Counted from the stretch's first letter, positions 37,412 to 46,603 are shown. The stretch: 64,000 nucleotides of DNA from an uncultured Flavobacteriaceae bacterium (GCA_905479065.1 CAJQLB010000019.1:1-64000), one strand, 5' to 3'. Notes: generated by a model from the letters alone, not told the origin. Made by a program: numbers and translations.

Positions 37412-38464
37412 ATGACTTTTTTTAAAACGTTGCTTTTATTTTGTTCTTTAATTATCTCGTTATCGGGTTACAGTCAGGACAAACGGAAATTTAAAGTTCA
37501 CACAATTGCTTTCTATAATGTAGAAAACCTATTTGATACAATCAACGATACTCAAAAGTTTGATGAAGCTAGCCCAATTATGGAAATGTCATTCAATCGA
37601 GAAGAAGTTTACGAAAAGAAAGTAAAAAATATGGCGCGAGTAATTTCCGAAATTGGATCTGACGTTTCAAAAAATAGTCCAGCAATTATAGGTATCGCTG
37701 AAGTAGAAAACAGAAAGGTCATAGAGGACTTAGCCAATGATGAAGCGCTCTATAGTAAAGACTACGGAATTGTCCATTTTGAATCTCCTGATGCTCGGGG
37801 TATTGATGTTGCTTTGATGTATCAAAAGGCATTATTTTCACCTATTGACGTAAGTAGCCATGAATTAAAGCTTTACGACGATATTTCACGAAAAAGAGTC
37901 TTTACAAGAGATCAATTACTAGTGAGCGGTAAATTAGAAGGGGAATTAATACACATCATAGTTAGTCATTGGCCTTCACGATCAGGAGGTGAGGCGCGAA
38001 GCAGACCAAAGCGTCTCGCTGCAGCAAGACTAAACAAAAGAATTATTGATTCTTTGCAGGCGATTGATCCATATGCAAAAATATTTTCTGTGGGTGATTT
38101 AAATGACGACCCCACGAATGCCAGCCTAAAAGATATTTTAAAAACTGAAAAAAACAAAGAAGATGTCAAGTTAAAAGGAATATACAATCCTATGGAAAGC
38201 TTCTTTAGAAAAGGACTCGGATCTAATGCCTATCGCGATGCTTGGAGTTTATTTGATCAAATTTTAATCACAAAACCATTATTAGAAGATGACTATTCAT
38301 CCCTTCGGTTTTATAAAGCTGGTATTTTTAATAAACTTTATTTGACTAACAAAAAAGGGCGTTATAAAGGTTATCCTTTAAGGAGTTTTGCAGATGGAAA
38401 TTTCACAAATGGTTTTAGTGATCATTTCCCTGTCTATGTACATGTCATTAAAGAAGTAAAATGA
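37412..38464 (+). CDS. Secreted endonuclease/exonuclease/phosphatase family protein
   Basis: A 350-residue exported protein. The signal peptide ends near residue 21 (ISLSGYSQ). The EEP (DNase I-like) fold is shown by HTIAFYNVENLFD, IIGIAEVENRKVIEDL with the metal-binding Glu, DVALMYQK, IIVSHWPSRSGGEARSRPKR with the catalytic His, KIFSVGDLNDDPTNASL with the Asp-Asn pair, and the C-terminal GFSDHFPVYVHV His. Enzymes of this fold cleave phosphodiester or phosphomonoester bonds; DNA, RNA or lipid substrates cannot be told apart here. It is divergent from the TonB receptor and DUF5689 lipoprotein genes, which suggests a shared nutrient role. Confidence 0.92.
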   Translation: MTFFKTLLLFCSLIISLSGYSQDKRKFKVHTIAFYNVENLFDTINDTQKFDEASPIMEMSFNREEVYEKKVKNMARVISEIGSDVSKNSPAIIGIAEVENRKVIEDLANDEALYSKDYGIVHFESPDARGIDVALMYQKALFSPIDVSSHELKLYDDISRKRVFTRDQLLVSGKLEGELIHIIVSHWPSRSGGEARSRPKRLAAARLNKRIIDSLQAIDPYAKIFSVGDLNDDPTNASLKDILKTEKNKEDVKLKGIYNPMESFFRKGLGSNAYRDAWSLFDQILITKPLLEDDYSSLRFYKAGIFNKLYLTNKKGRYKGYPLRSFADGNFTNGFSDHFPVYVHVIKEVK

Positions 38465-38486
38465 CACCAATATTATCACTCTGCTA

Positions 38487-38930
38487 TTAAGCCAAATTTG
38501 GCCAAACATTCCAGGGAATTCTGGACAGCAGCAGTACTAAACCCAAACCATAAAACAATAGAATTGTTTTATATTTTGATTTAGAGGCCTCCATTTTTTT
38601 ATGCTTTGAATATCCAATTGTGATTAAAATAATCGCTAAAATATTGGTTATTGGGTGTTCAACCAAATACAGTCTCATAGTTGCGTCTTTCATAACGCCT
38701 CCTCCCATGGTATTCCACATGTCAAAAAACGGGGAAATAAAGTATAATACTAATCCCAATAGCAATTGTATGTGAGAAATAATTAGACCGAACAATGCCA
38801 TTCTAAAATCCTTGGCTAAATATTCTTTTTTACTAGTTAGACCAATAACAGCATTAATCATTACCACAATTAGCATGATTAAAATTAAGTAGGCCCAATA
38901 TGAGTGTAACATTTTAACTATTGAATACAT
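38487..38930 (-). CDS. Four-helix membrane protein, unknown function
   Basis: A 147-residue protein with four predicted transmembrane helices (YWAYLILIMLIVVMINAVIG, RMALFGLIISHIQLLLGLVLYF, ITNILAIILITIGY, ILLFYGLGLVLLL). H9, H53 and H92 lie in or near the membrane, which would allow heme binding, and similar flavobacterial proteins are sometimes called cytochrome B, but this is not established. A short loop has GGGVMKDATMRLYLVEHP. It is convergent with the nuclease gene (22-nt gap) and has its own candidate promoter after the upstream terminator. An internal Met at residue 7 (MLHSYW) is another possible start. Confidence 0.82.
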   Translation of the reverse strand: MYSIVKMLHSYWAYLILIMLIVVMINAVIGLTSKKEYLAKDFRMALFGLIISHIQLLLGLVLYFISPFFDMWNTMGGGVMKDATMRLYLVEHPITNILAIILITIGYSKHKKMEASKSKYKTILLFYGLGLVLLLSRIPWNVWPNLA

Positions 38931-38950
38931 AAGACTATATTTTGTTTTAA

Positions 38951-38958
38951 CAAAAGTA
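38951..38958 (-). promoter_or_regulatory. Candidate -7 box for the four-helix membrane protein gene
   Basis: TACTTTTG on the minus strand fits TAnnTTTG, ends 20 nt before the ATG at 38930, and lies between that gene and the terminator of the TonB receptor gene. No -33 TTG is clear. Confidence 0.4.
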
Positions 38959-38976
38959 AGTGAATTAGTGAGTAAA

Positions 38977-39002
38977 AAAAAACCCTCTCTCGAGGGTTTT
39001 TT
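38977..39002 (-). terminator. Intrinsic terminator of the second TonB receptor gene
   Basis: An 11-bp perfect stem (38977-38987 with 38992-39002; GC core CCCTC/GAGGG) with a TCTC loop and A/T-tract flanks, 22 nt after the stop at 39025 on the minus strand. Confidence 0.85.
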
Positions 39003-39024
39003 ACATTTTAAATATGTCTAAAAA

Positions 39025-41760
39025 TTAAAATCTCATTTTTAAACTTGCATTCCAGGTCGTTCCGAAACCGAACCAAACAGAATTACGAACATCAACACCT
39101 TTCCAAGTATCCGACGTTGCATCAGAATGTATGTTCGTATTTGATTCTGCAATATAGGTGGTATCAAATAAGTTGTTTACATTAACTCTAAAAGAGGTTC
39201 TGTATCCAAATAAATCAAAGTTAACTGTTGACCCTAAATCAACCAAACCGTAAGATGGTAACTTCAATGCTCCAGGATTGTCTGGATTAGTAAAAGCAGA
39301 ATCTGTAATAGAGTAATCAGCGTAAAGGTTATCAACAAATCGATACCCTAGATCAAATGCAAAACGTCCAATTCTGTAATCTGCTTCAAAATAAGTAACA
39401 AATTGAGCAGCGTCACCCACCTTAGCGTCCTTAAGGTATAAGGTTCCTGTTCCAATAGGTTGTTGATTGTCGTCAAACAACGTCGCTGAGAAATCTTTCG
39501 TGTACCTCCAATCACCCATAGATAACATTCCACGTAGCCTTAAATCACTAGAAGCTTGATAAGTCGCTTCAATTTCAAGTCCTTTATGCGATACGTCCAC
39601 ATCTTTAAATTGTGCAGTCCCATCAACACCTTGTTGGTTCGATAGGCTTCTTGTTATGAAACGATTACCCCAATTTGTTGTGTATAAATTCACATTTACG
39701 TTTAACTTGTTGCCTGTATACCCATATCCCATTTCAAAAGATGTGATTTTTTCATTTTGAAGATCAGGATTAATATCATTTGCAAACCCAGGGAAAACAG
39801 CACCAAACTGAGGCTGTCTTGAAATATAACCTGCATTAAAAAACACATTAGATGTTTCGCTAAAGTTAAGGTTAGCACCACCTTTAAGATATCCTCCTCC
39901 AAGATCTTTCTTTTTAGAAATAGGATTGTCTACTTGATCAAAATAATCCTCTCTTTGGAAAGACTGGTTTGATAATCCAAATTGAAGAACAGCATTGAAC
40001 TTATCGTTTTTGCTGTACTCAACTAAACCGTTCACACCTTGCCATCCAACAACTCCAATATTGTAATAATCAATTTTAGTTTTGTTAAGACCTGTATCTT
40101 TAAATGGAGATGCTTCTACTAAGGTGTTAATAATATTTCCTCCAGAGTTTTTGTTCCCTGTTGAATAATATCCATCAAAGCCCATTAAATTATTTAAGAC
40201 GCGATAGTGATATCCTTTGTAGCTTCTGACATCAACTCCAATTGAATATCTCCAATCACCTGAATTAACTTCTAAATTAGAAATGGCTCCTACCCAGTCA
40301 TGAGAATTCATAGAAGCTCTTCTAATTAGTCCCGCTCTATTGACGCCATCATCGTTAAACCCATTAGATGCGATTTGCTGCCCATCATAGCCAGAAATAG
40401 ATCCAGAATAAGGATCTGTATTTGCTTGGTTATAAGCAACAACTGCATCATAATCAATTGTTCCATCAGCATTTCTTGAGCCTCTTCCGTTTTCTATATA
40501 ATGTTCAGTTAAATCCTTTCTAAATGGTAAAATATCAGTTTCTGAATTAAAAAAGTTTTTACCACGAGGTCCTGTTCCACCACCACGTCCTGCTGAACCA
40601 TATAAGGATGTCGCTAAGGTCACTTTTTCAGAAATATCCCAATCCCAGTTAAATGTCGCTAGTGGTTTATTGTAGAAATTTCTTCTCAAGTTAAATTCTT
40701 TTCCATTTAATGTTCCTCCGTTCGTATTCCAACGTCTGTCAATTCCACTATCTCCAAAGTTTTGGTAATCCCGTATGGATACCCAAACGTCTCTTTGGTG
40801 ATGCCATTGTCCAGCTCCAAGAAAAGAGAAATTAAATTCATGATTAGATCCCTCAGGTGCGTAACCCACCGCAGCAAAATACGTTAATCCTTCACCACTA
40901 GTATTGTAAATGTATCCATCTCCAGACCATTTTGATAATAAGATAGAAGCTGCCCATCCTTTATCGTTTTTACCAGTAGAAAACGATCCAGTCGTTTTTG
41001 TATAACCATCATTACCTATTAATTGTGCTACTGCTCCACCTGAATTAACTTCAGTTGCTTTGGTGAAAATAGAAATCGTCCCACCTACAGAAGGAACAGC
41101 TAATCGAGAAGCACCTAATCCTCTTTGTATTTGTATCCCAGAAGAAACATCTGTAAGACCTTGCCAGTTAGACCAGTAAAGTCTTCCATTTTCCATATCA
41201 TTAACTGGTTGCCCATTAATAAGAAAGGATGTGTTTGTCTGATCAAATCCTCTCAATGAAATTCTTGAGTCACCATAACCTCCCCCTTGTTTCGTTGCAT
41301 AGACTCCAGGAGTTCTGTTCATTATTTCAGGGAATTCTTGATTTCCAACCTTTAAAGAAATATCACTTGGCGAAATTGTTGATACTGCAACTGGTGTTTT
41401 TCGCTTTACAGCCAAATCAATAACTCCAGAGGCAACAACGATCACTTCGTCCAACGAGTTATCTGCAGTCAAATTAACAGCCCCCATATCGGCGGAACCA
41501 TTAAAATCTAATTTAATCGTTGTATATCCTACATAGGATACCAACAGAACACCACTACTAGATTCTGTAGTAATCGAAAAATTTCCATCAAAATCAGTTA
41601 CAACGCCGTTAGAAGTTCCTTCTTCTACAACGTTTGCCCCTGCTAGAGGTCCATTCATTTCAGAGTCCATAACAGTACCTGAAACTGTACTTTGTGCCAC
41701 GGCAGCAGTTGACCCCACCATGACAAGGGTAATAAATAAAAATTGAATAATTTTTTTCAT
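39025..41760 (-). CDS. TonB-dependent receptor (SusC-like N-terminal domain, ligand unknown)
   Basis: A 911-residue outer-membrane receptor. Signal peptide to about residue 22 (GSTAAVAQ); carboxypeptidase-like domain from STVSGTVMDSEMNGPLAGA to about residue 105; TonB-interacting stretch SLDEVIVVASGV; plug with SRISLRGFDQTNTSFLINGQ and VGGTISIFTKA; then the barrel ending KMRF. The plug carries NGRLYWSNWQGLTDV, very like NGRPQWSNWGGINDV in the receptor at 34505-37279, so the two receptors are clearly related. No SusD-like partner is adjacent. The gene lies 164 nt downstream of pgi and has its own candidate promoter and terminator. Confidence 0.94.
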   Translation of the reverse strand: MKKIIQFLFITLVMVGSTAAVAQSTVSGTVMDSEMNGPLAGANVVEEGTSNGVVTDFDGNFSITTESSSGVLLVSYVGYTTIKLDFNGSADMGAVNLTADNSLDEVIVVASGVIDLAVKRKTPVAVSTISPSDISLKVGNQEFPEIMNRTPGVYATKQGGGYGDSRISLRGFDQTNTSFLINGQPVNDMENGRLYWSNWQGLTDVSSGIQIQRGLGASRLAVPSVGGTISIFTKATEVNSGGAVAQLIGNDGYTKTTGSFSTGKNDKGWAASILLSKWSGDGYIYNTSGEGLTYFAAVGYAPEGSNHEFNFSFLGAGQWHHQRDVWVSIRDYQNFGDSGIDRRWNTNGGTLNGKEFNLRRNFYNKPLATFNWDWDISEKVTLATSLYGSAGRGGGTGPRGKNFFNSETDILPFRKDLTEHYIENGRGSRNADGTIDYDAVVAYNQANTDPYSGSISGYDGQQIASNGFNDDGVNRAGLIRRASMNSHDWVGAISNLEVNSGDWRYSIGVDVRSYKGYHYRVLNNLMGFDGYYSTGNKNSGGNIINTLVEASPFKDTGLNKTKIDYYNIGVVGWQGVNGLVEYSKNDKFNAVLQFGLSNQSFQREDYFDQVDNPISKKKDLGGGYLKGGANLNFSETSNVFFNAGYISRQPQFGAVFPGFANDINPDLQNEKITSFEMGYGYTGNKLNVNVNLYTTNWGNRFITRSLSNQQGVDGTAQFKDVDVSHKGLEIEATYQASSDLRLRGMLSMGDWRYTKDFSATLFDDNQQPIGTGTLYLKDAKVGDAAQFVTYFEADYRIGRFAFDLGYRFVDNLYADYSITDSAFTNPDNPGALKLPSYGLVDLGSTVNFDLFGYRTSFRVNVNNLFDTTYIAESNTNIHSDATSDTWKGVDVRNSVWFGFGTTWNASLKMRF

Positions 41761-41792
41761 ATTAGAAAAGTTAAAATTGGTTTTATATTTTG

Positions 41793-41800
41793 CAAAATTA
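41793..41800 (-). promoter_or_regulatory. Candidate -7 box for the second TonB receptor gene
   Basis: TAATTTTG on the minus strand fits TAnnTTTG and ends 32 nt before the ATG at 41760. The -33 region is very AT-rich without a clear TTG. Confidence 0.4.
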
Positions 41801-41924
41801 GTTATAATATTTCACATAATATTATGAAAATATTAACAAATAATTATGCCTTTACAATGTACAATATAATTGATCTCAGAAACCTTCTAATAAGTATCAG
41901 TTATCGAATTTTATTAACAATAAG

Positions 41925-43568
41925 CTATCTCAACTTTTTGTAGTAGTCAATCAATTTGGTTGTAGAAGAATCATGACTTCCAGCAGTTGAACTACTAAAA
42001 TCATCTAATATTTTACCTGCCAATTCCTTACCGAGTTCAACACCGAATTGGTCATAACTAAATATATTCCATATGACTCCTTGAACAAAAATTTTATGTT
42101 CATATAATGCCACTAATTTACCAAGACTATGAGGTGTTAGCTTATTAATTAGAAGCGTACTAGTTGGTCTATTTCCTTCAAAAACTTTATAGTTTCTAAG
42201 TTGATTTTTTAGTGTTTCAGAAATATTTTGTTGTTCAAGTTCTTGAGATACTTGCCTTTTACTTTTTCCATTCATCAAAGCCTCTGTCTGTGCGAAAAAG
42301 TTTGACATTAGCTTATCTTGATGATCTTTATTACCGTGAAGCGGTTTAGCAAAAGCAATGAAATCTGAAGGAATAATTTTTGTTCCTTGGTGTAATAACT
42401 GGAAAAAAGCATGTTGCGAATTTGTGCCAGGCTCTCCCCACACAATAGAACTTGTTTGGTAGTCAATACGGTCTCCTGACCTGTCTACATTCTTTCCATT
42501 ACTTTCCATTATAGCTTGTTGTAAATACGTAGCAAACTGATTTAAATACTGTGAATAAGGAAGTACAGCCTCACTTTCAAATTGAAAAAAGTTATTATAC
42601 CAAATGCCCAAACAGGCCATAATAATAGGGATATTAGTTTCAAATGTTTCGTTTTTGAAATGTGTATCCATATCATGAGCTCCATCCAATAAACTCAAAA
42701 AGTTTGAATACCCAATTGATAAACTAATACTCAACCCAACAGCACTCCACAATGAAAATCTTCCTCCTACCCAGTCCCACATTGGAAATATATTAGCTTC
42801 ATTAATACCAAAATCCCTTACTTTTTCAATATTTGATGAAACCGCGACAAAATGCTTTTCTACAGATTTTTCCAATTGACTTTCTAAAAACCAGGATCTA
42901 ATTGTATTTGCATTGGACAATGTTTCCTGTGTGGTAAAAGTTTTAGAAACAACAACAAACAATGTTGTCTCCGGATTTAGTTGCTTAAGTGTTTCATTAA
43001 CGTGATCTCCATCTACATTACTCACGAAATGCATCGTTAAGTGATTTTTATAATACTGTAAAGTATCAACAATCATTGCAGGACCTAGATCAGAGCCCCC
43101 TATCCCAATATTCACAATGTCTGTGAAAGCCTTACCTGTTGCGCCTCTTAAGGCCCCAGAAATAATACCATTGGAAAAACTTTTGATTTTATCTTTAACA
43201 GTCGTTACTTCAGGTATTATATTGACACCTTCAAGCATTAAATCTGTGCCTTGCGGTGCTCTCAGAGCGGTATGTAAAACAGAGCGATGTTCTGTTTTAT
43301 TTATGATGTCTCCAGAAAAATACTTTGAAATAGCATCATTTAAATCAACTTCCTCAATAAGTTCCTTAAAGAGTGACATCGTTTCAGTCGTTATTCTATT
43401 TTTTGAATAGTCAAAATAAAAATCATCTGCCCCTACAGTAAACCGTTCAGCTCGTTCAGCGTCTTCAATAAACCACTGTTTTATTTGACAATCTTTAACT
43501 TCAAGAAAATGCTGGGATAGTTTTTTCCAGGCATTGGTTTTTGTAGGATTAATTGCTTTTAATGCCAT
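41925..43568 (-). CDS. pgi: Glucose-6-phosphate isomerase
   Basis: A 547-residue glycolytic enzyme that interconverts glucose 6-phosphate and fructose 6-phosphate. Visible are the sugar-phosphate sites NIGIGGSDLGPAM and VVSKTFTTQETLSN, GGRFSLWSAVGLS, the catalytic-Glu block QQAIMESNGKNVDR, the catalytic His in EPGTNSQHAFFQLLHQGT, and the lysine-bearing C-terminal GVELGKELAGKI. The ATG directly abuts the stop of the M23 lipoprotein gene (TAAATG), so the two are cotranscribed, perhaps with the upstream tryptophan dioxygenase. Confidence 0.97.
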   Translation of the reverse strand: MALKAINPTKTNAWKKLSQHFLEVKDCQIKQWFIEDAERAERFTVGADDFYFDYSKNRITTETMSLFKELIEEVDLNDAISKYFSGDIINKTEHRSVLHTALRAPQGTDLMLEGVNIIPEVTTVKDKIKSFSNGIISGALRGATGKAFTDIVNIGIGGSDLGPAMIVDTLQYYKNHLTMHFVSNVDGDHVNETLKQLNPETTLFVVVSKTFTTQETLSNANTIRSWFLESQLEKSVEKHFVAVSSNIEKVRDFGINEANIFPMWDWVGGRFSLWSAVGLSISLSIGYSNFLSLLDGAHDMDTHFKNETFETNIPIIMACLGIWYNNFFQFESEAVLPYSQYLNQFATYLQQAIMESNGKNVDRSGDRIDYQTSSIVWGEPGTNSQHAFFQLLHQGTKIIPSDFIAFAKPLHGNKDHQDKLMSNFFAQTEALMNGKSKRQVSQELEQQNISETLKNQLRNYKVFEGNRPTSTLLINKLTPHSLGKLVALYEHKIFVQGVIWNIFSYDQFGVELGKELAGKILDDFSSSTAGSHDSSTTKLIDYYKKLR

Positions 43569-44861
43569 TTAATTAATTTGTGTTATTACGTCATTAGATA
43601 CAAATTCAAGGCTATTCTCTTGTGCAAACTGAATATTATCTAATTGTGTTTTTATGGGTTTTATAAAATCTAAATAGGTAATCTTTAAACTTTCTGAAAT
43701 AGGTTCTGCTTCAGGTAATTTTTGCTTAAAAGGGTCTACTTGCCTCCCGTTTTTCCAAAAACGATAGCAAACATGTGGTCCCGCTGTATTACCAGTCATA
43801 CCAACATAACCAATAACATCTCCTTGTTTTACAAATTGACCAACCTTAACAGCGCGTTTACTCATGTGTAAATATTGCGTACTATATGTCGCATTATGCC
43901 TTATTTTCACATACTTCCCATTGCCTCCTTTTCGCGTTGATTCTATAACAGTTCCATTTGCAGTGGCTAAAATTGGCGTTCCAACACGTGCAGCAAAATC
44001 AGTTCCTTTGTGAGGCCTTACACGATTGCCATAAAACGCAATTCTCCTCTTTAGATTATATCGTGACGATACACGACTAAATTGAACAGGTGCTTTCAAA
44101 AATGCTCTTCTTAAATTTTTAGCATCGTCATTAAAGTAATCAATGATTCCCTTTACACTGTCTGTTAGAAACTCAAATGCATAAAAAGGTTCATTTTTAT
44201 GTTCAAAATATGCAGCTTTTATGTTGTGAACCCCTGCGTACAAACTGTCATCAATATATTTATCAGTGTAAACAACCTTAAATTTATCTCCTGCCTGCAG
44301 TCTATTAAAATCAATGGTCCATGCATATATGTTATCTGCCATTTTATAGGCTAGCTGGACACTCAATCCCTGTTTATCTAAAACCTCAGAGATGTTACTA
44401 TTGTTAGGTATGATTCCCGTTGCTTCCTTTTCTATGTATGTGATAGGTTTCTTTTCTGAATAGGCAAAAATTGAATCTTGGAAATTAATTACAATATAGT
44501 CTTCAATGTTTGGTTGATAAATAAAACACTGAGGAGTTTGCAATGAATCTTTACTACATAACAATGTATAAGGTTTTCCAAACTGTAACCTTCGAATATC
44601 AAAAGTGTCTTTAGTTTTTTCAGCAACCTTAAAGATTTTAGAAAACGCAAGGTTATTTCTTTCTAATATTTCTCCAAAACTTTCACCCTTTTTTATGGTG
44701 TCACGTTTAACAACGTAATCATTAAAGTTATAGCCAAATTCAATGTTTTCCACTATCGGTTTAGGGGCGCTTATAGGTAACAAGTTGTTCGTTTTATCGG
44801 TCTTACAAGCCTGAATGGCACAAATTGCTAAAAGGATAGTTATAATTTTAAAAAGTTTCAT
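43569..44861 (-). CDS. M23 (LytM-like) peptidoglycan peptidase lipoprotein with altered zinc motif
   Basis: A 430-residue lipoprotein (lipobox AIQAC, Cys19). Residues 50-270 hold LysM-like or OapA-like beta domains (VVKRDTIKKGESFGEILERN). The M23 domain covers about 275-380: H284 and D288 in RPHKGTDFAARVG, H332 in QYLHMSK, and H363 in GPHVCYRFW. Where most M23 enzymes have H-x-H, this one has H363-V-C365, so the last zinc ligand would be Cys. The change is in the DNA and is not a frame error. It would cleave cross-links in the murein; loss of activity is also possible. Cotranscribed with pgi. Confidence 0.92.
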   Translation of the reverse strand: MKLFKIITILLAICAIQACKTDKTNNLLPISAPKPIVENIEFGYNFNDYVVKRDTIKKGESFGEILERNNLAFSKIFKVAEKTKDTFDIRRLQFGKPYTLLCSKDSLQTPQCFIYQPNIEDYIVINFQDSIFAYSEKKPITYIEKEATGIIPNNSNISEVLDKQGLSVQLAYKMADNIYAWTIDFNRLQAGDKFKVVYTDKYIDDSLYAGVHNIKAAYFEHKNEPFYAFEFLTDSVKGIIDYFNDDAKNLRRAFLKAPVQFSRVSSRYNLKRRIAFYGNRVRPHKGTDFAARVGTPILATANGTVIESTRKGGNGKYVKIRHNATYSTQYLHMSKRAVKVGQFVKQGDVIGYVGMTGNTAGPHVCYRFWKNGRQVDPFKQKLPEAEPISESLKITYLDFIKPIKTQLDNIQFAQENSLEFVSNDVITQIN

Positions 44862-44886
44862 CAGCTAGCTCTTAATAAAATAGTTG

Positions 44887-45816
44887 TTATTGGTGTCCCC
44901 AATTATCTTTTTCTTCTTTGGTCCAAAGTTCAGGAAAAAATATTCTTTTTTGATACTTAGGATGCATATATTTTTGCCAATCACTCCCCCCTGTTGCTTC
45001 TCCGTTGCCTTCTTTCCCAAGAATATAATGCGTCGCTGCTTTATAATGCGCCATTACCCACGTTATATTTACGGTATAATCGTAATGTCTCATTGCTTTA
45101 ATAAGTGTTTTACTTTCTTGATCTTTTTGAGGTAAATCTTTAAATCGCAACCATAAATTCTTGGTATTATACGTTTTCATAAATGTTATAAATTCCTCTT
45201 TATAACGTTTTTCAAAATTAGTAAGAAGAGACGATTTTTGACCAGACTTGTAGTCTTTTCCAGCCGCTTGCCAATATAAATGTTCAAGAGCATGTTCAAA
45301 AGGCGTGTTCCTATCAATGGTCTCTCTGAACCTCGCGTCAATTAAATTTATTAATTCTGTTGACGAAAATTCAATCAATCTAAATTGAGCACTTTGAAAA
45401 CCGCTTGCCGGGGTTAATGTATGTCTAAACTTACCATATTGTTTGGGATCCATGCCCTCTCGCATGATATTAAATGAGGTGGTCAGCATATCAAAATAGC
45501 GACTTATTCTCATTAATTTGCTTTCAAAAAAATCACGTGACAATTCTTTTTTGTCTGCTATTTGAGAAATTTCCCATAAAATCATTTTAAATATCAATTC
45601 ATTTATTTGATGGTAGGCAATAAAAACCATTTCATCTGGATATGTTGTCCGTTGAGTCTGTAAACTTAATAGTGCGTCTGTGTGAATGTAGTCCCAATAG
45701 GTCAAGGACTTGCCGTACAAGAGCCCCTCTAAATAATTTTCAGTGTCTTCACTTTGAGCATCGTATTTTTCTTGTAATTTTTTTAAAATATCGATATGTT
45801 TTGCTTGATTAGACAT
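44887..45816 (-). CDS. kynA: Tryptophan 2,3-dioxygenase
   Basis: A 309-residue heme enzyme that opens the indole ring of tryptophan to N-formylkynurenine, the first step of the kynurenine route. Family blocks are visible: NYLEGLLYGKSLTYWDYIHTDALL with substrate-binding Tyr, EMVFIAYHQINELIFKMIL, LTPASGFQSAQFRLIE, and the heme-ligand His in WVMAHYKAATHYILGKEG followed by GGSDWQKYM. The gene starts 10 nt after the DUF3108 gene and ends 25 nt before the M23 gene. The next kynurenine-route genes are not in this window. Confidence 0.95.
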   Translation of the reverse strand: MSNQAKHIDILKKLQEKYDAQSEDTENYLEGLLYGKSLTYWDYIHTDALLSLQTQRTTYPDEMVFIAYHQINELIFKMILWEISQIADKKELSRDFFESKLMRISRYFDMLTTSFNIMREGMDPKQYGKFRHTLTPASGFQSAQFRLIEFSSTELINLIDARFRETIDRNTPFEHALEHLYWQAAGKDYKSGQKSSLLTNFEKRYKEEFITFMKTYNTKNLWLRFKDLPQKDQESKTLIKAMRHYDYTVNITWVMAHYKAATHYILGKEGNGEATGGSDWQKYMHPKYQKRIFFPELWTKEEKDNWGHQ

Positions 45817-45826
45817 TATAAATGAT

Positions 45827-46603
45827 TTAGAATTTGATTTTAAATTGATGTTTCAGGCCCTTGAAAGCTTCGAGATCTGCCCTAAGAGAGCCAATGGCTA
45901 AATCTGCTTTAATTCGAATTGGAATTCTATTTTTGTCAGCACTCACCCACAATGTTAGGCTTTCTTCCTCTTTAAAAACACGTCCTGCCATTACATAGGG
46001 ACGAAACTTAAAGCATGTTACTTTACCAAAAGAGGTTCGAATTGTTTCTTTACCCAAGTACCTTATTTTAAATCCATAGTTCTCAAAGTCAAAAAACATG
46101 TTAGTTCTGATTTCATCATCGACTTTCAATGTACTCACATCTAAATTATTTCTCAAAAAATAAAATGTTGACACCATATCTTGGGTATTAAGTTCCGTAT
46201 CAACTGACTGAATTCTATTGTGTTTTTTATTAAAAATTGTCGCCTTGTTGTTAGATTGATCAAAAGATATTTCAATGTCTTTAGTGTGTCCTCCCTCATC
46301 TATATTACGAATAAAGCGATACGGAATGAGCTTTTCTTTGTCGAAGTAACTTTCATAACGGTCTCTCACTCTAAAGAACCAAGCGATTGCTCCTGTTGTT
46401 TTACCATTTCCAACAACATGAAACACAGGCCTATCATTAATGGTGTCTTCTTGGACCTCAAGAGTTGCCTCCCCAGCTTTCATCCAGCCACTGTAGCTCA
46501 TTTTAAATTTAAACCACTCCCCTTTTTCAAAAGCTGACTCATTTTGAGCCACTACGCAAAAGGTAGTGAATAACAGAATTAATGTAAGTCTTGATTTTTT
46601 CAT
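45827..46603 (-). CDS. DUF3108 family exported protein
   Basis: A 258-residue protein with a signal peptide (ILLFTTFCVVAQNES) and a single DUF3108 beta-barrel-like domain: EWFKFKMSYSGWMKAGEATLEV near the N terminus, and TLWVSADKNRIPIRIKADLAIGSLRADL at the C terminus. The family is widespread in Bacteroidota and Proteobacteria and is predicted to act in the periplasm; its role is unknown. A second ATG at 46612 adds three residues and cannot be excluded. It heads a minus-strand unit with kynA, the M23 gene and pgi, after the terminator of the hmgA-hpd unit. Confidence 0.88.
   Translation of the reverse strand: MKKSRLTLILLFTTFCVVAQNESAFEKGEWFKFKMSYSGWMKAGEATLEVQEDTINDRPVFHVVGNGKTTGAIAWFFRVRDRYESYFDKEKLIPYRFIRNIDEGGHTKDIEISFDQSNNKATIFNKKHNRIQSVDTELNTQDMVSTFYFLRNNLDVSTLKVDDEIRTNMFFDFENYGFKIRYLGKETIRTSFGKVTCFKFRPYVMAGRVFKEEESLTLWVSADKNRIPIRIKADLAIGSLRADLEAFKGLKHQFKIKF

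Noticed and set aside
38491-38502. Perfect 12-bp palindrome GCCAAATTTGGC
   Set aside because: It lies in the last codons of the four-helix protein gene, has no loop and no T tract, and short palindromes of A/T-rich cores are expected in such DNA; it is not called as an operator or terminator.
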